This document shows, one piece after another, positions 35,795 to 47,815 of a stretch of DNA of 64,000 nt. Under the pieces are notes generated by a model that saw only the letters and a list, made by a program, of their open reading frames with translations, was not told the origin of the DNA and searched no databases. Each line of letters opens with the position of its first letter. Position 1 is the stretch's first letter. The position numbers were made by a program, and so were the translations under genes. The stretch covers positions 114,409,111 to 114,473,110 of the forward strand of contig NC_060247.1 in the NCBI RefSeq assembly GCF_921293095.1, in the 5' to 3' direction. This DNA comes from Ischnura elegans (lineage: Eukaryota > Arthropoda > Insecta > Odonata > Coenagrionidae).

Positions 35795-35980
35795 TACGTA
35801 ACTTTCAAAGGAATTCTGTAGAACTACACAGAAACTGCTAAGGAATTCCGCATAACTTCCACGGGAACTGTAAGGAATTCTGTAGAAATTCCACAAAAAA
35901 GCGTTTCAATGCTTTAAGGAACTTCTGCACAAAAGGCAACGGAATTCTTTTTATTTTTTTTAAAGGATTTCCAAGGAATT
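35795..35980. repeat. Degenerate short tandem repeats (AAGGAATTCTG..)
   Basis: GGAATTC or close variants recur at irregular 30-50-bp spacing (AAGGAATTCTGTAGAA, AAGGAATTCCGCATAA, AAGGAATTCTGTAGAA, ACGGAATTC). Confidence 0.45.
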
Positions 35981-36599
35981 GTTTCTAGCAGGGCAGATAT
36001 CACGAAGCAAGTGCAAGTACAGCCGGAGTGATTTTTCATCACACGAGGCATGTATGTATCTAAGGTTACCAAGGTAATTGATGCGCATTTTCTTATTGAT
36101 AGGTTGGTTCCATCTTTCTTCATGAACAGTAAATTCCATATTTCCACCATGGTAGACGGACCATTTTCATGTTAATTATATATTTCAACTTCATTAAAAG
36201 CATTCTTATCCTAAATACTCAAAAATTAGTTCAGTCGTAAGCCTTAGTGGCACGTCTTATTATCACGATTGCTGCGACTATATTCACGTTATAACGTCCA
36301 GTTCACAGGCGACATTATTAACACAAATTATTCATCAGAAATCATTAACTCTTAAGGTTGGCGCAAATATAAAACTTTTCGAAATGAATGCTTATCCCCC
36401 ATTTGATATTGATTTGATTCTGTTAATGGGTCTGCTTCAGCAGCATAAAATGGGAATTTCAAAAGGGTCGCATGGAAAAACATAATTAGAGCATTTACAT
36501 AATTATGAATAGTAATAAAATATATTATAAATATCAATGAACGTATATAAGTCGTTAAAACCTATTAGCGTCTCCGATGACGAACACAAGCAATTCCTA

Positions 36600-36855
36600 G
36601 TTCCCCGGCTCACACTTGTCAGTGATTCAACCCTAAGGTCAGTTTGAATAGGTGAGGGTTGATCTCTCCCCAGACTGAGCCATAGGCGTGACAAATTTTC
36701 AGACATTCAGGGGTAGAGGTGGGGGCTAATTTATTCCCTAAGCCTAGCTCTTCGAGGATTCGTTTGGAGGTGTCCCAATGCTTAACCGAGATTTGAAATT
36801 TGTAGCCAAGCGCTCTCTTCATAAGGCTACCACGGTCCCAATTCCTGGATGACAT
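36600..36855 (-). repeat. tRNA-derived SINE, family B
   Basis: Minus strand: A-box TAGCCTTATGA, B-box-like ATTTCAAATCTCGG, then a body ending in AACCCTCACCTATTCAAAC. Related copies are at 53240 and 60930. Confidence 0.6.
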
Positions 36856-38744
36856 CAGAAATTCTAAGCCCCGAAAATAGTAGGTATGGCAGAAGAATAC
36901 GAGAGCATATAATGGTAGCAATTAGACATTCAAAAATATATAAATTTTACTCAAAATGGCGTAAAAAATGTATTGACCACGATTATTACTTTCGAGAAAG
37001 GTGGGCGATAACCGGAATTTCATTTCCGTCACTGTTCATTTGTGCTGGTACACTGATGAACTAATTATTCTCATCTTATCTCATGAACCAACTAACCAAT
37101 TATGGCCATCCAGTGTGCTGTGCTTATAATGACGTCATTAAGGTTTAATTTCGATAGATACGAGCTGTATCTTATTTATTCATGGAAAAGTAATCAGCAA
37201 GTCGCTCTCATTAAGGAGCAAACGGCGCAGCGTTGTGATGATATGAAAAAATGTCACATTTTAGTAGCGGTAAATGCTGCGTAATAACATACCTCTCGCT
37301 AATTACGAAGCAAATTAAAGCTGTGGGCGATAGGTGCCTTGATGGACAGTCGTACAGGCATAATATCTGAAGCCTTGAAGATGCAGATTTTCTGGGATTT
37401 ATTCCGCGTCCGTATTCCTTCCGTAAGGAAATGTCGGCGGCTTTGCAGTCAGCATAAGGAAGAGGAGATAAAAATACTGCTCTTTTTCAGCCGCCTTTTC
37501 ATTTATTTCCCCAATTCTGCCGTCACGAATCGCACTGACTCTCTTGGGACTTCAAGAGTAAGGATAGTAGAGGGCGCGTGACGTCACTGCCTTGGTCCCA
37601 ACATACCTCGAGCATCTCATTGATAATGTGCTATTTAGTCACGTGTCTTGCATACGATTAGCGTACGGTGCACAATTACTGTGCATTTGGGTGTGAAGAA
37701 ATACCATTCGAGGGAAGCTCAGTGACCTTCCATATGTGAGTAAAGTTATAGAGGGAGTGGAGCAAAAGTGGAAACCCTGTTTTAAATTATGTTATTACCA
37801 GCTTGCTTTCTCATAGAATTTTTCTAAATTCATGACAGACCTCACAAAGATACTACCCTTTATAACCGTTTTTGGTTTTATACTAAATTTATCGCTTACT
37901 TCGTAATAATAATATTAAATTATAAATTGACACTTTGATTAGATTTTCAAAATGTGCTGGAAATGTGGAAACGTTTGTATTCTGGTTATAATATCGTACT
38001 ATAGCAAGATGAGATATCAGATCATATACTTACTATTCATTGAAATATCAACGCAAAGGCTTAAAAAATAGCTATTTTCAATAAAATGATCACTTTTAAA
38101 AGTCACAAATTTAGTTCTCATTTTCACAACTGGCGCACAGAGTATGCTCTTCTTTTCTCTTACGGAAACAATCGCTTCTATCATATATTGGACATCCCAA
38201 TTCTCCACTTTACACTTGGCCTTGGGGCCAACAATCTTCATCGGCTTCTTAAACTGGCGAAAAAGTGATGTAGTAGACAGAACACATTTAGGTGAGGGAA
38301 ATGTGGAAACGTTTTCACATTTACCCCAGTGTTGTGCATCCACATTACCAGCATCGGCGTATTGAACTATGAAGCTAAAACTATGATAGATTTTCCAGCT
38401 ATTAGATTACTTAATTATACCAGATTGTAGCATGTTTTATACTTAACAATAACTTATACAGTACTAAGAAATAGCTTGGTGGACAAGGTGATTAAATTTA
38501 ACTTAAAAATTTACCTCAAGAGTTTTACGAGTGAAGAGAAACTTGGAACAAGTATTTCACAGACGATAAACCATGAGTTGACTGTCACCGCTCCCACAGG
38601 CTCACTAAAGAAGCAGGCCTAAAAGTTGATGCGGTCACTGCTAGCCTACAGTACCTCTCAAGCCCTAAAGGCTATGCTTCCACATTACCAACAAGCTTCC
38701 TCATTGCACCAGTCTCTCTAATATTTTTTCCTTTTTCCTTCCAG
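36856..38744. other. Intronic sequence, nothing recognised
   Basis: No repeats or coding similarity recognised. Confidence 0.4.
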
Positions 38745-38935
38745 TCTCATCATCATCACTGGTCAACAATCCTAACAATAAGATTGGTTTGACGCAGCTC
38801 TCCACTCAATTCTCCTATCAGCTAATCCCTACACCAATACATATTTCTTCTCTTTCACATCCTTCTTTACCTGTTACATGTATTTTATTCGAGGTCTTCC
38901 TTTTCCCGCTTATACTTCTAATATTCCAAAATGGT
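38745..38935 (-). pseudogene. Decayed non-LTR reverse transcriptase 3' end
   Basis: The minus strand reads GKRKTSNKIHVTG and GVGIS, then an AGAGCTGCGTCAAACCAATC tail with (TGATGATGA). It matches the 39.3-kb copy. Confidence 0.5.
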
Positions 38936-39319
38936 ATTAACGTAAATAATGGATAAGATTGAACAGAGAGCAGAAAGATTACACAAGGAGCAGCTAATTG
39001 CAGGGACATGGAAACACAAGGGGATTCCAGTTACCTACGGCAAATTAAATTCAAAATGCATCCTCCAAATATTCTGCAGCACTATAATAGCATTTTTCAG
39101 ATAAATTTAGTTTGAATTTCTTTTTGAGCAACGGAAGTGAGGCGCTATATTTATTTCTTCGGGAATCTCATTGTATAGGATAAAGGCAGAATGGTTGGTA
39201 CCTTTAAGACAGAGAGAGCTGGGGTACTACTTGGAGACTATGTTATTTATTGAACGGGTGAGGATGAGTGATTATGTATATGTTTCAGGTAAAAGAAGAC
39301 GTGAAAGAGAAGAAATATC

Positions 39320-39715
39320 ATCACACTGGTCAACAACCCTAAGATTGGTTTTACGCAGCTCTCCACTAAATTCACCCCTACATGCTTCTTCCTTCTTGCA
39401 TCATTCTTTACCTGCTTCATACAATTTGTTCGAGGTCTTCATTTTCTGTCCATGCCATCTATTTGTCCCTCAATTATTGCTTTCATCATGTCTTACTGCC
39501 CATCATGTCATAAGATTTGGCCTATAAGGTTGTCCCATCTTCTTATCAAGGTTTTCACGGGGATTCTCTCCCACTCTTCTTCGGAATTAACCCGGTCGAT
39601 CCATTTGATCCTCAACATTCTTCTGCAGCACCACATTTCGAAGGCCTTTACCCATGATTTCTCCGCTGCTGTCATTGTCCATGTCTCAATTCTGCAGGGA
39701 ATCATACTCCAAATG
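39320..39715 (-). pseudogene. Decayed non-LTR reverse transcriptase C-terminus
   Basis: The minus-strand frame has IETWTMTAAEKSWVKAFEMW followed by CCRRMLRIKWIDRVNSEE and RRWDNLIGQIL, the E(S/T)WT......FEMW..RRML.I.W.DRV..E motif of insect endonuclease/RT elements. The tail (TGATGATA) lies at the low-coordinate end. Confidence 0.65.
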
Positions 39716-42700
39716 TAAGGTAGGAAAAATTATTTCCTTAATTCTATGTTTGAATTTCCCTCAGTTATTTGATCCCTCCCGAGCTCATTGATGCGTAAAT
39801 TTATCACGTCGCGAAATGCATACGATAGGTACACGTATTTTTGCAGAAGAGGGTGGAAGCTGCTAGCCATCTGCTACTCCTTTCCCTGTATGCTTGGAAC
39901 ACTCCTGCGCTAAGAATAGTAGCGAGATATATCGTTTTTAAGCTAGAGATATAGCAGTCAACTCCAACGTACGAGCATAGAGTAACGTAGGTGGCAAGGT
40001 GGGGCGATTTTACCTTCAACAGATGCGCGGCGCGAAATCAATAATCCGGCATGAACTAGTGAACTCTAAAAATACTGTAATATATGCGACACACGTGGTA
40101 GGCTTCAGAAAAGCCTTCGATACGACTGGTGGGGAACAATTTGACGCCTGCGAAGCCCTTACACATGGCGACGATTTCGAAAGATGATACTTTGACCCCT
40201 GTAAATAAATAAACAAAATGGTGGCGTCGGCGAATCACCATGACAATAAAATCGTAATTCAGTAATAATAACATTAATTATGGAGGGAAAAAATAAATAT
40301 GGTGCCACCAGTAGCACTCGGAGTACTTACAAATACTAATTCGGAAATCGGGATATTCGTGATTGAATACAGGTCAGTCCAATGATTTTTCTACAGTCAC
40401 TTTCCTCTTTCGGCGAATATCAAAGTCTTAGAGGAAATATATTAAAGAGGTCATACCAGCTTTTGCGCACGGGGCCAAGATTGAAAGGGCAAAAAACACA
40501 CTACATCACGTGGCCTAGCTGGGTGAATGAAACGGCTAAAACTTACATGACGTTGTAGATCTGAACGGGTCTGATCGGCTGACGACGACAATAGCATTTT
40601 TTCTTGAGGTATTTCGATTGAAAACTTAATTTCCATCATACTTCATACTCTCGAAGAAGGATAATTATTAGGATTTTAATAAAATCTATTTTTTAATTAT
40701 TAATAAGCTTTGCCAACTTTTTCATTTTCCATGATAATGAAGGTTTTGTGTTTTCCAATAATAATGTCGGGTTTTCATTATTGGCCTACGCCTTTGGTTA
40801 CTTGGCGACCACCTTCGACGCTCTTGTCAATATTTCTTCTGATAATGACATCCAAGGGAAGTCGCCATTTTCTCATTACTTTTTCTAAACATCCAAATGA
40901 GAATATCAACGCAACGAAACCTCGATTACATTCCGGGGAAGATAAATGAGGTGCCATTACTAACTATAAATATGGCCCCAGATTGTGAAAATTCAAAGAT
41001 AATCTACCGGAAGAGTATTTTATTTTTCCTCCTGGAAGTGACAAGGAGCGAGTCCAAGGCATCATAGGCTTTGCAGAAGGGACGTTCACGGTCCCAGAGT
41101 CACGAGCGAACGGGCAAAGAAAAAAAAAGAAGTGCGAATATGTATTGACGGCGTGATGGATGACTCTCCAGCGGTATCGAAGGAAGGAGCATTTTGCGAA
41201 GGGGAGTGGAAGGGGGTTGGAAGAGGTAGAGGGGAAACTCGATCAAGAATCGGAAGGGGTGGGAGGTAATAATCCCTGACCAAGCAACAATGTGCACAAG
41301 TGGTGAATGCCTCAGAGAATAAATAGATAAGAGGGCGCAAGATGAATGTAAAGTTACTGCGCATTAGGCCGGCATTTATTTTCCTAGTTTAAAAAGGTTA
41401 TGTTTTCATTACCATACTGAAATTTTTACTAGCATATAGTAAAACCTACCATAAAATAAAGGAGACCCGTGTCCCAATCAATTGAGTGCTAAGTAACCGT
41501 AACAAAGTCCAGAGGACCATAAATTGGATTTTATTAGGACTGACAAAAAACTATACCAATGACAAACGTGAATGCAAAGACGATTTGGACAGGAATTTCG
41601 TTTTTTGACGTATCTATACGTGTTTATGGGATATAGTTCCCCGCGATATCGTCAACAAATTCAGAGCTTTGTCGAAAAAAACCAATAAGGGGTTCTAGCA
41701 AGTATTTAGGGCCCTTAGGATACGGGTTCCTGTTATTTTAAAGCAACCAAACTTAATCACGTGAATGTTCACTTCTTCATAATCTTCACTTCGGTCGTAT
41801 TGAAGCAAAGATTAGTTTTCCAAATCCTGAAAAATAAAGTATAAAAATAAACAGCGAGGCACAATGCGCCTGCAAGTTAAACTAAATGTGAGAAACCAAC
41901 ATGAAAACCACATGCCTTTGCGCTATTATCGATATTATCGTGTAAAACAAACAGAGGTGGTAAATTAAAGAATTTAAAGCGGATTTGATTCAAAGGCTGA
42001 TATCTCTCGTCTTCGTGATTTTTAAATATACAATAATTAATAATTTCCACTCGAATATAAACAAACTTGTCGCAACAATCCAAACAGCGTGATAGATGGA
42101 ATCTACCAAACAGCGAGCAGATTTCGCCGTAACGGAAATTCGGACAGTAGGTCACGTGACTTAGGTATTTTTCAGTTTTGGCTGCATGCACGAAAGGAGG
42201 TAATCACTCTTCCCTATACTTAGTACGCCGAAAAGAGTTGACCAGATTCTTCCATTGCCTTTTTTCATCGAGAAGTCATTTACGAATCAGAAATCTACAT
42301 ACCCAATACATTAAAGGCAGTCAGAATTTGATGTATGAGTGTATTGAGCAATGGATTTATCGAAAACTGTTTTCCGATAATCCCGAATGTTTTCTCGCGA
42401 GGGATTTGGCTGGATCGATAGGTCAACGATTCGTCCGATCCGAAGAAAAATCGCCTTCGAGCAGAAGAAAGCGCATACAGTGTATGCCATATATGTATCA
42501 GGAAAGAAGTGAAGGTTGCAGCATGTTCAGGATGAGATACGGCACCATTGTCCCAGTGAAAAGGGAAAGAAAGCGGTTGAAACTTACGAGAAGAAAAATC
42601 ACCAGTTATTCATGCCGTTCAATAATGGGAGTGGTTATCATGGATACGGGGCTATATTCTCAGTATTCCGCCGCTAATAATGACTCCTTTGCAGTTGAAA

Positions 42701-43004
42701 TCCGCGTTCGTTCTTCGTGGATATATAAACACGCTCACTTCATAACGTAAACAGGGTTCTGAGCATACGAAATTCATTGGGATAGGCCCAGCGTTCGGGG
42801 AAATCCGTCCACGGATCAAGACTGTGGCGAGGGAAGGTTTATGGCTAAAAACACGAAAGGTAAGGAAATCAATGGAAAGTTCACGGGCAAAACTGATTAT
42901 GATACGATAACAAAAACTGAAGGATTTCTTTACAGCACGAAATTTAAGCATAAAAGCAAGTAACTAATTCACCCTAACTTAGTTATATAATATGTTTCCT
43001 ATGG

Positions 43005-43270
43005 CTGTGAGGCTAGTCCAATATCAGCAGCAGAAATATCAAGGGTGGTGGAATACGGAACACAGTGGCACAGAGGAATGACGAAAATCTCAAGGATCGA
43101 CCGAGTTAGTAAAGAGGAAATCATTGGAAAAGTGGGAGGAAAGAGGAGGCATACGAAAACTTCAATGAGAATACGTAACAGCTTATTCGGCCATTTTTTG
43201 TGGCACGATGGCCTAATGAAGACAGGAGTACAAGTGAAATCATTGCGATCAAGTGCAATTCGAGCATGAC
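43005..43270 (+). pseudogene. Decayed non-LTR reverse transcriptase C-terminus
   Basis: The plus strand gives MTKISRIDRVSKEEIIGKVG and NSLFGHFLWHDGLMKT, matching the I.W.DRV.NEE........IGH.LRHDGL..T block. It is the same family as 39.5 kb, in opposite orientation. Confidence 0.55.
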
Positions 43271-44106
43271 CTTCACTCATCATAATTAGAGCGATCATCA
43301 TCTCCGAAACGTCGCGTCGGTGAGGTTTTTTTTGCTTGGAAAAATTCCCAACGCTATATTGTGTACTTTTCCACCATAATATTTACTTTTAGGAAAAAAT
43401 CGTCGACCCTTCTCAAACCATCACCCCTTGATTTTGTTGTAACTTCTATTTCCAAGAATTTGAACGAAAATTATGTTACTTTCGTGCTAACATTATCAAC
43501 TCCGTCCACTTGTTTTTCTTTCTCCACACTCATTCCTCATCTTTATTGATTTAATCTTGAAATGTTAAAGAAAGTAAATTCAATGATCTGTACTTACCTA
43601 ACTACGACAGCGATAACTTATGAGCAACTATGGACCAGAAGGTGAAGAGACCAATTAATTGGTGGAAATTGGTGGTACAGCTACAGGAATAGCGAGTACA
43701 AGAAATCGTCAGTGGAAGTGAGTACACGTAGGACTCTTTTAGCCCACCTCTATCGGCAATAGGTGTATCTTAACCGTAGAGAGTGTAGTAGTACGCTGTC
43801 TAATTGATACACTCTCACTCCGTTCATTCATTCATGCTTTCCTCGCGAGTAAACACGCACGCACTCACTCACCGCAAGCGAACGCACGCACGCAGCCCGA
43901 CTCCTTCCCCTCCCTCCCCTACCCGCCCCTTCCACTCTGTCGATGGAGTGAGCGCGCGAGTCTCGAACCCACCTCCTCACATTTTTTCGGCGCATTAAAA
44001 AAATCGATACTGGCGCCTTTATCGCGCCTTGGGGCGAACCAGAGGGGTGGGTTATGGTGGGGAGGGGGGAGGAATAAATAGGAGTGGGGTGGCTCTTCGA
44101 AGGATG

Positions 44107-44213
44107 CCTCTCTCTCTCTCTCTCTCCCCTCCCTCTCCTTGATATATATCCGCACTTTCCTCCCCTTCAAGAGTTCAGTAGTTCACTTCCCGGCCGCAAA
44201 CCCTAAGGCGATG
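44107..44213 (+). promoter_or_regulatory. Candidate core promoter: (CT)n, TATA, Inr, then ATG
   Basis: A (CT)n tract at about 44108-44126 (GAGA-factor type sites on the other strand), TATATAT at 44143-44149, an arthropod Inr TCAGT at 44175-44179 (A+1 at 44177, 28-34 bp after the TATA), and an ATG at 44211 in AAGGCGATGG context. The surrounding 43.8-44.5 kb is unusually GC-rich. The ATG opens a 57-residue proline-rich frame to 44384 of no known family. Confidence 0.35.
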
Positions 44214-44719
44214 GCCGCGGCGCTGGCGTCGACCCCTCCTTTTAAGAATCAAGAAGAACCTCCCCCCCTCTCTCCCCCCCTATTAGAAGTCCCATCTTTC
44301 CCCCTGAGACGACTCCCGCTCAGGTGCTTCCTCGCCATTCCCGACGGCAGAAGAGGGGGACATTCGGTGCGCCTGGAAGAGTGAAGACTCAACAACAACA
44401 TTCGCGCGACGCGCCGCGGCGGAAGACATGGGGAGAGACAACAGCTGACGCTCGCGAGGCGCAATACGATATACCTGATGGCTGCTATCGAGGGGAATGC
44501 ACAGGGGAGGCCCAAGTCCGTTCCGCAGAAGCTTGATTCGTGTAGCCACTTTGGGAGAATTTAAATCGGTATTCTGCGATGACCACAACTCGGAAATGAG
44601 TGCATGCTTATAATTGATATTTACTCTCAATATTTGCAAGAACGAGGAATAGTTTTGATAAGTTATTAATTTGATATGAATATACATTTCAGTTAACAGC
44701 TCTAACTATAATGCATTTC

Positions 44720-45033
44720 AGAGAGAAATCTCTGCCTTTATCTGCCTATTCCCAGAATTTCCCTGCCCAAGCGCTCACCTTTATACCGCCTCTCCTCCCT
44801 TCTAAATTCACTCCCTCCTTCCATAGATCCTTTTTACCAGTCACGCAAAAAATTCACCGCACAAGCTCTGACCCATATGTCTGCCAATTGAATGTAATAC
44901 TTTCCCTACTGGTTAATTCTTTGTTAGTTTTTATGTTGTAATTGTATTGTGTCTAATTCATATCATTGTTAAAAATTTCACTGTAAACTGGCGTCACGAC
45001 TGTACGTGAAAATTACTTAAATAAATAAATAAA
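44720..45033 (+). repeat. Probable non-LTR retrotransposon 3' end
   Basis: Ends TGTAAACTGGCGTC, then TTAAATAAATAAATAAAT, a typical non-LTR tail. Upstream coding similarity is too weak to assign. Confidence 0.45.
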
Positions 45034-47160
45034 TTCGAATCGCTATTCCCGTCAGTGACGACAACAGAGTCAGTGACGACTTTTGTAAACCAATTTGAAT
45101 GCGTGATGGGTGACAACACATTCAGCAGACTATTGGAGAATCCTTTCGACTGCAGTATTCATGGCAACAATCCTCTCTCACACACGCGTCTCCCAGAAGA
45201 TGACGACTAAAGGCGTCGCTGAATGAGGGGATTGGTGCATCCAATATGTAATACCTAGTAGCATTTCAACCGCGCCTTGTGGGGCCAAAGACCGAAAAGG
45301 ATGCGAAAATAATAAAAATAAATTATTCAGAAATAATCAAAATGTTATTCTTCGACTTTTAAATGATGATGAAACGTTTCTGAATCACTCATAAGCTTCA
45401 ACTTCGGCCGGAAAAGTTTCATGGTATTCCACAACGATTCTTTATCTATCAATCTTTTCATAAATCATCCCACCACATTACAATGAATAATTGAACTGCT
45501 GTGCCCGAAAATATGGATGGTGGTCAAATACGATGGCTCATTCTATCACCTTGAAATAATATTTTATTTTATTGGTTGTTTTCAATCGAAATTGATTTGA
45601 GAAATCTTCGACAGGCATTTAAAGTAACCACTAAGTAGATTTTCCATACGTCAATGAAATAAGTACTTCAATTTACATTTTCCAAATCTATATTCTAAGG
45701 CAATTTGGACATTAAATTAATTATTTAACTACAACGACACATGATTCACATTTCAAGCTCACGAAGGCTATGTAAAGTAAGTTTCACGTTGATTGGTGAA
45801 GTGTTTGATAGCATGCCTAAGATTTCCATTGGCATGGCCCCATAATTTGCGACTTCTGAACTCCAAGATAAGATTTGGCTTAAATGCCCAGCTCGTAGTC
45901 TGTCATTCATTCAATCCACGAAGCGGTTAAGGGACTGAGAACCATCGTAAGATGCGGATAAAGGGGTCACGAGGGTAGTAAAGAGGTCACTACTGGGGTC
46001 ACAGTTCCGAAATCCCCATTAGAGCACTGCAGGGCGTTTCCGTTGCGTCACAGTAATCCTCCTACAGGTGGGTGGGAGAGGGTCACTGCCTAACATCCGG
46101 TTCGTACAGTACTCAAAAAATCTAGGAGAATTCTTTGAATAATGAGAGATACATCCGTTAAATAAGCACATATAAATTCAAGATAAATACGCACACATAA
46201 ATATAACACCATCAAGCCTCGATAACTATAAGAAATGTTATTGCGATTATTGAGGAGTGTGGCGCGATTCATCAAAAATTCAAATTTGCGAGAAACTAAG
46301 CCGCTCCTTTTTTGTTATTATAGTTACTTGTTTGAAACTTAAGCTATCTTCTTAGGATGTTTATGGTGCACTGAATACTCCCTCGTCATAATTCAAGTTT
46401 GCCCCAGAAATACGTACGCGCACATTGTAGGTCGTAAGAGTGTTTCGGAGGGGCCCATACCCCGGTAAAATATTGTACGCGAGGAAGTTCATAAAGAATT
46501 AGTAACATCAAGAAATGTGATTCCATCAGAACATAAATTTTCCTAAAACCATGAGTGAAATGGTTTTCAATGGAATAAATCAATTCCAAAGAAAAAAATT
46601 ACACAATTTTTCCTCAGCCAGCATTAAGCATGGCAGCTTTTTATATTCACTCGTCCTGACATAAATCCCAGAAGCAATGAACGAGGTACCCTGACTTTTC
46701 TTTTATTACTCTGACCAATTTCGAATATTTCGACTATTCCCTGATTACCCTGATTTTCTTGACCAGTAACGACCCTGTTTTAAACATCTACCTAACATAT
46801 AGTACATAAAAGAGGCACCGACGTAAACCAGTATATGTCCATTAAACACCTAGTGCGATATGAGTAAGGTAAGCAGCAAAAAAGGCAAAAGGGGTGGGCT
46901 AGGGGATAGGGCGAGGAGGAAAACACAGCGCCTTGGATCTCGATTGGTAATGGCACGCTTTACGTGGAATCTAATGATAATCTCACGCAATGCAAACAAA
47001 ATAAGGTATCGTATCTCATTGATTTCGTGAGTGATTTAAAGACATTAGTGATAAGACGATGAAGGTGATTGAATCATCCTCCCGTAAGCAGATATCCACC
47101 GATTAATCAATTAAGGGCAGCTCGCTGGAGTACACACGAAGAACCGAGCCTCGAAGCCAC
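45034..47160. other. Intronic sequence, nothing recognised
   Basis: No repeat boundary or coding similarity recognised. Confidence 0.4.
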
Positions 47161-47189
47161 TCTCCCTTTCCTAGATAGTGCCTTTTTAT

Positions 47190-47815
47190 GGCGATATTTA
47201 TCCACATCTACATACTACCCATCAAGCCACCTCAATAGGCGTGTGGCAAGGGGTGTTAGAGCACCACTTAATGATCAAAAATAAAAACGTTTTCGTTGTA
47301 CTTTTTTGACTACAGAGTCCCATCTATCATTTATTATCACATGGGCGTACGAAGCGAGGAACAAGTTGGGGCAGCTGCTCCCCCCCCCCCCCCCCCCAAA
47401 AGCAAAAATCGCAAAAGTCTTTTAGCAAAATCGGTACTGAATTAAAACGAAAGTATTCAACAAATTTTCCTTAAACCCACGAAAAATGATATATATTAGT
47501 ATAAGATATGTAACTAAAAATAAAAATATTTTTTCAAGGAAATGATCTCATAAATCGAAAAATCCCATGGCTTGCCCCCTAGATCATGCCTTGCCCCCCT
47601 AGACCATGGCTTGCCCCCCCCTACTTATGATCCTGGGTACGCCCTAGTATTATCACAAATCTTTTGTTAATCAGGGAAAAAACGAATTCCTTTATCTTTC
47701 CGTTCGGAAAAAAAACATCTTTCATTCTATCTGAACTAGAGACATAGTGAGGTTACAAGGTGATGTTCTCCGCCTCACTTTGAAAGATAACTGTTCTTAA
47801 GCGTTTACAGCCCAA
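47190..47815 (+). repeat. Dispersed repeat, copy split by a hAT-like element
   Basis: Shares CATCTACATAC, CAAGCCACCTCAATAGG and GTTCTC..TGAAAGATAACTGTTCTTA with the 16.4-kb copy. The landmark spacing is 539 bp here and 214 bp there. Removing the 308-bp insert and one 8-bp duplication leaves 223 bp. Confidence 0.6.
47340..47647 (+). mobile_element. hAT-type MITE (308 bp)
   Basis: Exact TATTATCA duplication (47332-47339; 47648-47655). Ends CATGGGCGTACG and GGGTACGCCCTAG. Near the right end is a triplicated CATGGCTTGCCCCC-type unit. Same family as 5312-5617. Confidence 0.9.

Noticed and set aside
39999..40215. Short frame followed by TAAATAAATAAAC, considered as a retroelement 3' end
   Set aside because: No similarity to RT or SINE sequence beyond the A-rich tail.
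42178..42750. 190-codon plus-strand open frame, the longest after the reverse transcriptase
   Set aside because: The sequence is rich in Arg, Ser and Cys with no family resemblance or splice context. Possibly an unknown repeat or chance; not called as a gene.
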